Part shown: piece by piece, positions 20,118-27,015 of the stretch
How the letters are laid out: every line of letters begins with the position of its first letter
Position numbering within the stretch: position 1 is the stretch's first letter
DNA from: Hippasteria phrygiana
Taxonomy: Eukaryota > Echinodermata > Asteroidea > Valvatida > Goniasteridae
Assembly: GCA_037893225.1 (NCBI GenBank)
Contig: JAZGUH010000025.1
Coordinates: forward strand, 1-64,000
Direction of reading: 5' to 3'
Length of the DNA: 64,000 nucleotides
Position numbers and translations under genes: made by a program
Notes under the pieces: model-generated
Database searches by the model: none
Told to the model about the DNA's origin: nothing
Seen by the model: only the letters and a program-made list of their open reading frames with translations

Positions 20118-21962
20118 ATGAAATTCGCTCAACTTATGGCGCTTCTAAATGACAACGAACGAACGGTAAAGAATGCTCTAGATATCGCGAATCTAGCTAG
20201 AGACCAAGACGATACTCGCGTAGCTACGCTAGTACAAAGCGTTAGCAACAAGTACGAAACGATGCGCTCGGCTCTAGATATAATGAATCTAGTTAGAGGT
20301 CAAGACGACAAGTACGAAGCGATAACCCCGGAGAGTACCCCGTTGAACATGCACTTGGGTCAACCTAACATCACCGTAAACGCCAACACAAACGCGAGTT
20401 TTATCGCTCCACTATTTGATATATTTATCGCTTATAAAATGCCCGACATAAAACACCACGAAGTAGTCGAACGTTACGCATCGGACCCCATGGTGTTTTA
20501 TCAAAATCAACTCAACTTTGCATTTTGGTGCGCGACTTCTGGTTGCGGTGTTGGACTAGAATCGTTACTACATAAAAACCCCGTAATATCGGCTTTATTC
20601 AAGTTTCACGTATATTTCACGATCAGAAAGATACTATACTTTCTAAAATGTCCAATTCAAAACGACAATATATTCGACGATCTAAACAATAACATCGATA
20701 AAGGCGCTTATAGCGAAATTTGTCAATATTTTAATGTCGATCCAAACTTGAGTTTTAAACAGACCGTAGACTTAACTTCTGGAGGACTAGGTACCGCTTA
20801 TTTTGACCCGTGTAACATACACCAAGACTCGAAAAAATCATGTACACCTGTACCCGCACCTGGCAAAAATTATGACCCTACTAAGCTTTACAAGGTTTCG
20901 GCTGAATATGACCCGAGTACGGGTAAATATGTGACAGCTAATAAATTGTGGGAATACGATTATGAAGCTATGAATCCCGGCGCCACCTACATGGGATTTG
21001 TAGAGTCGGGCGATGCGAAACATTATAGTAAATTTACGCTCGTGTATATCAGACAATCCGCGGACGTTGTACGACTCGGTTTTCGAGCTTTTATACGTCA
21101 GAAGAGCTCGTTTACCGACGTTGGTATAGAAAAAATAAACGAAAGCATTAGAACGTACGTGTACGCCATACTCGGTGCGCAAGCCCAAACAAAAACGAGT
21201 ATACTATCTGCAGGTACCGGATTAGATGCGCAAAAACAATTTGAAAATATAGTAGAAGATATCATCAACAGCCCTACGGACTTGGAATCTTCTATAACCA
21301 GATTTCAAGATTCTTTACAGTACGCTAGAAGCTCGTTAAACTTTGTGATTGGCCCTGGATTATACTTAATTCCATCAAATATGGAGCTTTTAGTCGGTAT
21401 TCACCGAGGTTATAATAATAATATACAGATAGCTACACCCTGCACATCGATAGGATTAAACATCAACTTGAACTCAGAGGTCGTAGCTGCGCCACCAGCC
21501 CCACCCTCTCCCGTAAAAAAGAGTAAGATAGATACCCATCAGAATTTAGACGATTTAGACGACATAGCTACGTCGCCAGACCCGTTACCTCCCATAAAAA
21601 AGAGTAGTACAGTAACCCAGCAGAATTTAGACGATTTAGACGATTTAGACGACGTAGCTACGTCGCCAGACCCGTCACCAACCCCACCCTCTCCCGTAAA
21701 AAAGAGTCGTGTAGTAACCCAGCAGAATTTAGACGATTTAGACGATTTAGACGATTTAGATCCGTCAGACGATTTAAACCCTACACCTCCGCTACCTCTA
21801 ATCTCAGAGGTCGTAGATACTCAAGTACCCCCACCGCCACTCCCTACGAGCGTAGCTACTCAACCGCCAGACTCGCACGAACAAGAAAAAACGTCTTTAG
21901 TCGTTGGTTTAATAGCCGTTTCTACGCTCGGGTATCTAGCTTACGATATTTTACGCCGCTGA
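20118..21962 (+). CDS. Polinton conserved structural/membrane protein, 614 aa
   Basis: A large protein of a type I recall next to the integrase and capsid genes of other animal Polintons, where its role is not established. Residues about 95-460 form the conserved core, with blocks such as NQLNFAFWCATSGCG, FKFHVYFTIRKIL, SIRTYVYAILGAQAQT, LQYARSSLNFVIGPGLYL and GYNNNIQIAT. From about 470 to 585 it is proline-rich, with acidic DDLDDLD repeats encoded by a GATTTAGAC microsatellite. It ends with one membrane helix (SLVVGLIAVSTLGYLAYDIL) and RR. The layout suggests a capsid-linked protein anchored at its C-terminus, which is inference. The copy-2 version lacks the first 18 residues and differs around 225-240. 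Its stop region overlaps the convergent integrase gene by 12 bp. Confidence 0.88.
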   Translation: MKFAQLMALLNDNERTVKNALDIANLARDQDDTRVATLVQSVSNKYETMRSALDIMNLVRGQDDKYEAITPESTPLNMHLGQPNITVNANTNASFIAPLFDIFIAYKMPDIKHHEVVERYASDPMVFYQNQLNFAFWCATSGCGVGLESLLHKNPVISALFKFHVYFTIRKILYFLKCPIQNDNIFDDLNNNIDKGAYSEICQYFNVDPNLSFKQTVDLTSGGLGTAYFDPCNIHQDSKKSCTPVPAPGKNYDPTKLYKVSAEYDPSTGKYVTANKLWEYDYEAMNPGATYMGFVESGDAKHYSKFTLVYIRQSADVVRLGFRAFIRQKSSFTDVGIEKINESIRTYVYAILGAQAQTKTSILSAGTGLDAQKQFENIVEDIINSPTDLESSITRFQDSLQYARSSLNFVIGPGLYLIPSNMELLVGIHRGYNNNIQIATPCTSIGLNINLNSEVVAAPPAPPSPVKKSKIDTHQNLDDLDDIATSPDPLPPIKKSSTVTQQNLDDLDDLDDVATSPDPSPTPPSPVKKSRVVTQQNLDDLDDLDDLDPSDDLNPTPPLPLISEVVDTQVPPPPLPTSVATQPPDSHEQEKTSLVVGLIAVSTLGYLAYDILRR

Positions 21963-22958
21963 AGAAGGTGGTAACTCAGTATCTGATGGAACGACCATTA
22001 ATTCTTTCTTAACGAACGATCTCTTGGGACCGTTAGTCAACCAGTACAACGCGGGCTGTCCGGGGTTTGTCGTTCTCCTTCTAATCGTATACATTTCTAA
22101 GCTCCAAATAGGATCGGTAGCTCTTCTTCTAACGTCTTTTTCGAGCTCTCCAGGAGCGTAAAGATATCTAACGATATCGTCATTTACGATTAGCGCGACT
22201 TCGGGGCTCTTGAGCCCCGAAGAACTCAATTGTTTTATTTCTAACTGAGACATAGCCGCTCTAGGAGTTAACGGTTTACCTTTCATAGTCGATATCAATC
22301 TAGTTTCTTCGTCGTTTAACGCTTTTATAACATCGGGCAATCTTTTTACCCACTCGCGACTGCGCTCGGTAGGCTCTAACATTTCTTGAGCGTATTGATG
22401 ACCGAATAATCTTTCGGCTAATGTACGATTAAATCTTTCTACTATACCTTGAGCTCTATGATTTCCAACCTCGCCTTTCTGTACTGCGACGTTGCGAGTT
22501 CGCATCAAAGTATTAAATTCAGCCATAAATTCTGTACCGGGGTCTACTTTTATCGTGAGAGGCCAAGACAAGGGTGATCTTTTGTAAATCTTTTTTATCG
22601 CCTCTACAACTTGAGTACTCGTTTTATTAGTCAAGGGTTCAGCTTCTTTATATCGAGTGGCTACATCAACGATTGTCAACGCGTATTTATATCTTTTGCG
22701 TTTAACTACATCGTGAGGTAGATACAACAGATCCGCTTGATGTTGTTCATTAGGCCGCCCTATAACCTTATTGAGACTCGTAGGTCTCGGTATAAAACTG
22801 GGGGCTGGTAAATATATTTGCCACATGGCTTGTTTTCTCAACCAATTTCTAACGTCTGGCTCGGGTACGTTAGCTTTTAACGACAATTTTTTTATAGCGC
22901 CTGCACCTTTCCAATATCCTTTAGGGCTGTAAAATATTTTACTTAGTTTTGTTTCCAT
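21951..22958 (-). CDS. INT: retroviral-type DDE integrase, 335 aa
   Basis: It would catalyse insertion of the element. The core follows the rve fold: D76 in QHQADLLYL, D139 in VDPGTEF and E174 in GIVERFNRTL, with 34 residues between D139 and E174. The N-terminal 60 residues carry a helix-turn-helix-like stretch (IKKLSLKANVPEPDVRNWL), but no HHCC zinc motif is visible and no C-terminal chromodomain is seen. The C-terminal third (RRATDPIWSLEMYTIRRR) is the Tyr/Trp-rich part common in Polinton integrases. Start ATG 22958 lies after AATAAA. It is transcribed divergently from the 137-aa gene. Copy 2 differs by only about two conservative residues, the lowest divergence among the large genes. Confidence 0.95.
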   Translation of the reverse strand: METKLSKIFYSPKGYWKGAGAIKKLSLKANVPEPDVRNWLRKQAMWQIYLPAPSFIPRPTSLNKVIGRPNEQHQADLLYLPHDVVKRKRYKYALTIVDVATRYKEAEPLTNKTSTQVVEAIKKIYKRSPLSWPLTIKVDPGTEFMAEFNTLMRTRNVAVQKGEVGNHRAQGIVERFNRTLAERLFGHQYAQEMLEPTERSREWVKRLPDVIKALNDEETRLISTMKGKPLTPRAAMSQLEIKQLSSSGLKSPEVALIVNDDIVRYLYAPGELEKDVRRRATDPIWSLEMYTIRRRTTNPGQPALYWLTNGPKRSFVKKELMVVPSDTELPPSSAA

Positions 22959-22999
22959 TTTATTTTATACTTTGTAAAAATTTTAACGACTTATTAAAA
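22959..22999. promoter_or_regulatory. 41-bp bidirectional promoter (integrase / 137-aa gene)
   Basis: An A/T-only gap between divergent starts, with TATAAAATAAA toward the integrase and TTATTAAAA toward the membrane protein. In copy 2 the same gap is 23 bp (52785-52807), so part of it is dispensable. Confidence 0.5.
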
Positions 23000-23413
23000 A
23001 TGGCGAGTTTATTAATGATGGTTGGTGGAGCTCTTGTAAACGCTTTAGCGTTTAGCGGATCGAACTTTCTATTTTCGATGATGGGTGGGTCGCCGGCTGA
23101 AGAACGTAAACGACATGACCTCGCTTTAGAAAAATTAACTCGAGCTAAACAAGAGTGGGTGGAACAAAGAACCAAGTTTCTAGATTATCTAAACGATCGA
23201 CTACATAAAGAAGCCAAGGCCCAAAAAGATTTTAGAGATGTAGATGATGCGTTGAGACTATATAACGAAGTAACCAACGAAGATATGAGATTACCTCGTG
23301 AACCTGTATTGTCAGACTTTTACGTATCCAGCGAAGGTCAAAAAGATGGTGAAATTGCATTTATCGTAGGAGGCACTGCTGTTTTAGGATTTTTAGTTTA
23401 TAAGTTTGTCTAA
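23000..23413 (+). CDS. small two-membrane-segment Polinton protein, 137 aa
   Basis: The ATG at 23000 (MASLLMM), directly after TTATTAAAA, is preferred over a non-ATG extension. Residues 2-28 are a hydrophobic segment (GGALVNALAFSGSNFLFS), the middle is a charged helix (ERKRHDLALEKL), and the C-terminus is a second hydrophobic helix (IAFIVGGTAVLGFLVYKFV) after an LSDFYVPS-like block. I recall proteins of this pattern beside the capsid gene in other animal Polintons, with unknown function. A membrane or minor-virion role is inference. It stops 37 bp before the capsid ATG. Confidence 0.85.
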   Translation: MASLLMMVGGALVNALAFSGSNFLFSMMGGSPAEERKRHDLALEKLTRAKQEWVEQRTKFLDYLNDRLHKEAKAQKDFRDVDDALRLYNEVTNEDMRLPREPVLSDFYVSSEGQKDGEIAFIVGGTAVLGFLVYKFV

Positions 23414-23450
23414 AAGTTTTTTTGTTTTTTATTTTGTTTCGTTAAGTAAA

Positions 23451-24728
23451 ATGAACGCAATTTATGGAAGCAAACTGAATCCACACAGAAGTTTAAAAAA
23501 TCCTAGAGCGTTGAAGGGGTTGAGGCAATCGATGGTTATTACTCATAATCCTAGTACCGCGTCGGCTGGCAGTCTGTTGATCGTTGAATTTCCTATGTTG
23601 AGTCAAGACGATGTAGTCGTACCGGGTACAGTACGATTGGCTTTTAATATAGACTTAGAATCTGAAGGCACAGGCGAAGACGATGCAAGAACTCTATATT
23701 ATAACGTCGCCCGAAATTTAATTAGTGGCGTAAGAATCAAACTAGAAGGTAAAGATTTCGTAGCGTTTACGGATGCCGATGTATATAACGCGTATAAAGA
23801 CATGTGGCGACCAGCCAGTGCGAACGATGCGTATCGAGGACTCGAAGATAGCAACGTCACGAAACTCAGAATCGACGCTAGTGATGGGGTTGCTAGCGCG
23901 AATGGTGGAAAAGACAAAGCGATTGCCAACGCTTACGGTAATCGATATTATATTCCTCTAGATTTTGAAATGCTTACGGATCATCAGCCTTTTAGTCCAT
24001 CGACGCTCAAAGATAGACTAACTTATGAATTTACATTTAACGATCACTCTAGCGTAGTAAAATCTACCGATAATAACGCAAAGTATAAAATTTCGGGGTT
24101 AGATCTCGAGTTTGAAACGGTGACCAATAAAACATTGGCCGATAGTATCAGACAAAAATATCGAGGTAAAACTCATTTTCTATACGAAAAAGTTCAAAGA
24201 TATACGGTTTTAACGTTAAACAAGTCCGATACTACTTGGAACATTAATCTTAATCAAGCCATTAGAAGTCTCAAAGGTATACTTCTTTTATTTAAAGAAT
24301 CGGGCGAAAAAGATCCTCGAATTTTTTATAATCCAAAGATCGAAAAAGTAGACGTTACGATAGAGGGTAAGCCGAATCAATTGTATAGTCAGGGCATGAA
24401 GCGTTATCAACACTGGGATGAGATTACCAAGTTTTTCGGCGACTCTAATACAGAATTTGGTGCCAGAGTGTCCAAAGACTTAGAATTGCACGATATGTCT
24501 ATAGGCTCCTACTTAACCACTAGTTACGGTCTTTGGTTAGATACGAGGGTAACCGACGACAACAAAAGTCACGGTTCTGGCAGGAAAATAGGAGATGTAG
24601 GTGGCGGTATTTCTCTCCATTTAGAAAGAGAGGCTGAGGCATCTGGTTCTCTAAAATGTTACGTTTTCTTGGTGATGGATGGTCAGTTGGTGCTAGAAGA
24701 TGGACGATTTAGCGGTAGTTACTCTTAA
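23451..24728 (+). CDS. MCP: major capsid protein candidate, 425 aa
   Basis: The ATG at 23451 (MNAIYGSKLNPHR), after TTAAGTAAA, is chosen over an upstream TTG in the same frame. The protein is beta-rich with no membrane segment or signal. Landmarks are VPGTVRLAFNIDLE (about 64), NLISGVRIKLEGK, AYGNRYYIPLDFEML (about 165), LTYEFTFND, NKSDTTWNINL (about 255), VTIEGKPNQLYSQGM and a Gly-rich GSGRKIGDVGGG (about 378). I recall this pattern as the capsid-like protein of a Polinton lineage. A double jelly-roll fold fits its size and its place beside the ATPase but cannot be shown by eye. It is intact here, while the copy-2 gene has a stop codon in place of Trp362. Confidence 0.78.
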   Translation: MNAIYGSKLNPHRSLKNPRALKGLRQSMVITHNPSTASAGSLLIVEFPMLSQDDVVVPGTVRLAFNIDLESEGTGEDDARTLYYNVARNLISGVRIKLEGKDFVAFTDADVYNAYKDMWRPASANDAYRGLEDSNVTKLRIDASDGVASANGGKDKAIANAYGNRYYIPLDFEMLTDHQPFSPSTLKDRLTYEFTFNDHSSVVKSTDNNAKYKISGLDLEFETVTNKTLADSIRQKYRGKTHFLYEKVQRYTVLTLNKSDTTWNINLNQAIRSLKGILLLFKESGEKDPRIFYNPKIEKVDVTIEGKPNQLYSQGMKRYQHWDEITKFFGDSNTEFGARVSKDLELHDMSIGSYLTTSYGLWLDTRVTDDNKSHGSGRKIGDVGGGISLHLEREAEASGSLKCYVFLVMDGQLVLEDGRFSGSYS

Positions 24729-24753
24729 AATAGTCTTTACTATTAAATAAGCA

Positions 24754-25480
24754 ATGTATAAAACGTTTCCAAAAACACCACACTGCGCGCTAGTATGCGG
24801 TAGGACTAATTCGGGCAAAACCAAATATATTTTAGATCAAAATAATACAAATCAAAAAATTAGCTGGCCTGACGTTTCGAACTTAAGCAAGTTCTTTCTC
24901 AAAGGCAAATGCAAATATTTTAGATCTATTAGAAACTGAGTATAAAGATCACTTTGAAAATATCGTAGTTATTTGTCCTACGTTGAGCAACAACAAGACA
25001 TATCGCGAGAGACGTTGGTTGTGGTTAGATCCCGAGATATACCTATGCGATTTAGAGGTAGAAAAGGTGTCTCTCAACGAAGCTTTAGAATTTTATAGAG
25101 CTCGATTTAAAGGATCGCACGTTCTATTTTTGATAGATGATTGTAGCTCGGAACAAGACATAAAATATCGTAAGGCGGCGCTCGGGAAAAACACTTGCGT
25201 TTTAACGAAATTGGCGTTTAGCGGTAGGCATGACAATCACTACTGTTGGTTGATGACTCAAAAGTATAATTGCGTAATGACAGATTTTAGAGCTCAAACT
25301 GCATTTGTCGTATTGTTCTATTGCAAAGATAAAAATAGTTTCGATCAATGCCTCGATGAAAATGATGCGGTGCCTTTAGAAGAAAGATCGAGAATTAAAA
25401 AGATTTTAAGAGATGTGCCTTTTAGTAAATTATTGGTAAAAACTGATCCTCCTGTCTGTTGGCAGTTGATCTATAGTTGA
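24754..25480 (+). pseudogene. ATP: A32-like packaging ATPase, broken by retroelement fragment
   Basis: The intact homologue is in copy 2 (50392-51030, 212 aa). Here the N-terminus with Walker A (GRTNSGKT) is followed after codon 28 by a 76-bp insertion plus a 12-bp target duplication (24839-24926). The net gain of 88 bp shifts frame and gives a stop at 24937. Beyond the insertion the frame (24983 on) still encodes Walker B (VLFLIDD) and the later FSGRHDNHYCWLMTQ block unaltered. The lesion therefore looks recent and simple. FtsK/HerA-type ATPases of this group pump DNA into capsids, so this copy would depend on another for packaging. Confidence 0.93.
24839..24914 (-). mobile_element. 76-bp Penelope-like 3'-end insertion with 12-bp TSD
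   Basis: Flanked by perfect copies of ATATTTTAGATC (24827-24838, 24915-24926), where copy 2 has a single copy. The reverse complement matches 41611-41677 with no difference I can see over about 67 bases, including AGTTCGAAACGTCAGG. It is thus an extremely 5'-truncated Penelope-like retrotransposition, antisense to the ATPase gene. Confidence 0.93.
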
Positions 25481-25620
25481 TCTATAGTTGATCTATAGAT
25501 GATCTATTAGATAACTGTTAGATACCTGTTAGATGATTTGTAGATGGTTTATAGATAACTGTTAGATGATCTATAGATAACTGTTAGATGATCTACAGAT
25601 TATCTAGTCATCTATAAAAT
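25466..25620 (+). repeat. degenerate GATCTATAG/GATAACTGTTA tandem repeat
   Basis: Starting in the last ATPase codons, words such as TTGATCTATAG, ATGATCTATTAGATAACTGTTAG and TAGATGATTTGTAG repeat with a period near 11 or 22 bp up to the next ATG. They are partly palindromic (ATAGATCTAT). Copy 2 has the same array but longer (50208-50403). It could be a terminator, promoter spacer or replication/packaging site. There is no direct evidence for any of these. Confidence 0.75.
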
Positions 25621-25848
25621 ATGATAGAATATCTAGACCTATTATTAAAACTAGTAATAGCCATCAACTTATCTTTATTTTCTTACGATTATATTTCTTG
25701 TAGAAATAAGATTAAAAAATATAGTTCTATTTTAAATGAGCAAGTCGATAGAATCTCTAAGCACGTTATCTCAAGAACCTCATCTAATAGTAGCTGCTAC
25801 ACCCACGACTATAGCTACAACCCCAGAAGCAACTATGCCCAAAAATAG
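25621..25848 (+). CDS. small membrane-anchored protein, 75 aa
   Basis: ATG 25621 directly follows CTATAAAAT. An N-terminal hydrophobic helix (LLLKLVIAINLSLFSYDYI) is followed by a basic stretch and a Ser/Asn/Tyr-rich tail. The tail overlaps the next gene by 113 bp in another frame, so only the first 38 or so residues are free of overprinting. Copy 2 encodes 70 aa with a shorter tail. I do not recognise the family. Position, start-codon motif and preservation in both copies support a real gene, but the evidence is modest. Confidence 0.55.
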   Translation: MIEYLDLLLKLVIAINLSLFSYDYISCRNKIKKYSSILNEQVDRISKHVISRTSSNSSCYTHDYSYNPRSNYAQK

Positions 25849-26458
25849 ACTTTTGGCTGTAGTTGCTTCCGGTGATTCTAAAAAATATTTCGGTAAAGAA
25901 TACTCCGTCAATGAAATAGAGGGCTTGACTGTGGAAAAACAAGAAAAGCTATATAAAAGATACGAAGCCAAGCTCGGTAAAGAAATGATAGTCAGTTTGG
26001 GGAGTTGCGTGTTGACCTGTTACGCAAAAGCTTTAGGCGCGACTTTGCCGCTGGCTTCACCATTCGGTTATAAACTTTGTTTAGATTCTGAAGAAGCCCT
26101 TATTAACGACTTAGAAAAAGATCCCGTTATTTCTAGCAGCTTGTCCAGTTTACTTTGCGAAGTGCATTACAATTATGGGATTTATTTATCTCCTTTGGTG
26201 GCTATGTTGATCACGACTAAACATTTACAGGTAGATAGTAATAATAATACAACAACAAATAATAGTAGTATTATTAAAGATGAGTCTAGAAACGACAACG
26301 ACGGATCAAGTATCAGAGACCTCCCAGCCTCCCCAAGAGACTCCCCAAGAGACTCCACCTCCCCAAGAGTCTCCACAAGAGTCTCTCCAAGAGTCTCCCC
26401 AAGAGCCGGCTCAGCCGGCTCTATCAAGAGTCACAAAAAAAAGAGCAAAAGACCCTAA
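25736..26458 (+). CDS. conserved Polinton protein of unknown function, 240 aa
   Basis: ATG 25736 follows TATTTTAA. Residues about 35-165 form a compact domain (YSVNEIEGLTVEKQEKLYKRYEAKLGKEM, then SLGSCVLTCYAKALG and a leucine-rich stretch VHYNYGIYLSPLVAMLI). I recall similar sequences from other animal Polintons without a known role. The last 60 residues are Ser/Pro/Arg repeats (SPRVSPRV) ending in a lysine-rich tail, and they are overprinted on the N-terminus of the next gene. Copy 2 has 231 aa, with the difference mainly in the repeat number. No catalytic motif is seen. A DNA-binding or core role is possible from the basic tail only. Confidence 0.8.
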   Translation: MSKSIESLSTLSQEPHLIVAATPTTIATTPEATMPKNRLLAVVASGDSKKYFGKEYSVNEIEGLTVEKQEKLYKRYEAKLGKEMIVSLGSCVLTCYAKALGATLPLASPFGYKLCLDSEEALINDLEKDPVISSSLSSLLCEVHYNYGIYLSPLVAMLITTKHLQVDSNNNTTTNNSSIIKDESRNDNDGSSIRDLPASPRDSPRDSTSPRVSTRVSPRVSPRAGSAGSIKSHKKKSKRP

Positions 26459-26726
26459 AAGAGTAGAGCAAGGTAAAAAACTGGCCGAAAGAAATAGAAA
26501 GATGAAAGAACAAATACAAAAAATGCAAAGTATAGAAGAAGAACCTCCCCAGCAAATGCCAACGATGAGAGACATTCCGAGCTGGGGATATGCGATAGTT
26601 GGTTTGGTTGTTTTAGGAATTGGATATCTCGCGTTTAAAAAGAGTAAACCTGTAGATTTACAGCGAGTAGGAGTTACGATCGCAACTTCAACCCCTAAAG
26701 TTGAAGAACTATTAGAAATGGAATAA
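26280..26726 (+). CDS. proline/glutamine-rich single-pass membrane protein, 148 aa
   Basis: ATG 26280 after TATTATTAAAG starts inside the preceding gene in another frame (179-bp overlap). Residues 15-50 are PQES repeats, 50-85 a basic helix (KRAKDPKRVEQGKKLAERNRKMKEQ) and 97-117 one membrane segment (WGYAIVGLVVLGIGYLAF). The basic DPKRVEQGKKLAE block I recall in other Polintons. Copy 2 has 146 aa with fewer repeats. A minor virion or membrane-linked DNA-binding protein would fit (inference). Confidence 0.8.
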   Translation: MSLETTTTDQVSETSQPPQETPQETPPPQESPQESLQESPQEPAQPALSRVTKKRAKDPKRVEQGKKLAERNRKMKEQIQKMQSIEEEPPQQMPTMRDIPSWGYAIVGLVVLGIGYLAFKKSKPVDLQRVGVTIATSTPKVEELLEME

Positions 26727-26756
26727 ATAAAAAAATAAAATGTTTGTACAAGTAAA

Positions 26757-26990
26757 ATGGATATGAAGAACGTTGCAAATACTCTTTATCACGACGCTGT
26801 GTTGAGTTTGTTGACCGTAGGTTATACTATGTTGAGTAAAAAACTTTTGAAAATTAAGCCCGCCGATTTGGGAAAGCTAGACGTAGAAGATACGATTAAA
26901 ATCACAGCTACGGTAGGTGGCGCTCTAGCTACTCAGACTTGGTTGGTGAGTCAAGGAATAATTCCTCAGAATGTAGTAAATACTACGTAA
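26757..26990 (+). CDS. small conserved membrane protein, 77 aa
   Basis: ATG 26757 follows ACAAGTAAA. The sequence is a hydrophobic stretch (AVLSLLTVGYTMLSKKLL) followed by KIKPADLGKLDVEDTIKI and a second hydrophobic region with LVSQGIIPQN at the end. I recall the KPADLGKLD block from other animal Polintons, function unknown. Copy 2 (48848-49081) is the same length with a handful of changes. It lies between two membrane-protein genes in one direction, probably one expression unit. Confidence 0.8.
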   Translation: MDMKNVANTLYHDAVLSLLTVGYTMLSKKLLKIKPADLGKLDVEDTIKITATVGGALATQTWLVSQGIIPQNVVNTT

Positions 26991-27015
26991 AATATAAAAT
27001 ATACTACTTATTAAA

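Noticed and set aside
23406..23450. Upstream TTG start adding 15 residues to the capsid candidate
   Set aside because: It overlaps the stop of the preceding gene and begins with a non-ATG codon, whereas the ATG at 23451 has the TAAA-ATG motif seen at other genes and the MNAIYG opening.
25466..25620. CRISPR-like or attachment-site array after the ATPase
   Set aside because: Repeats are short, degenerate and without spacers of regular length.
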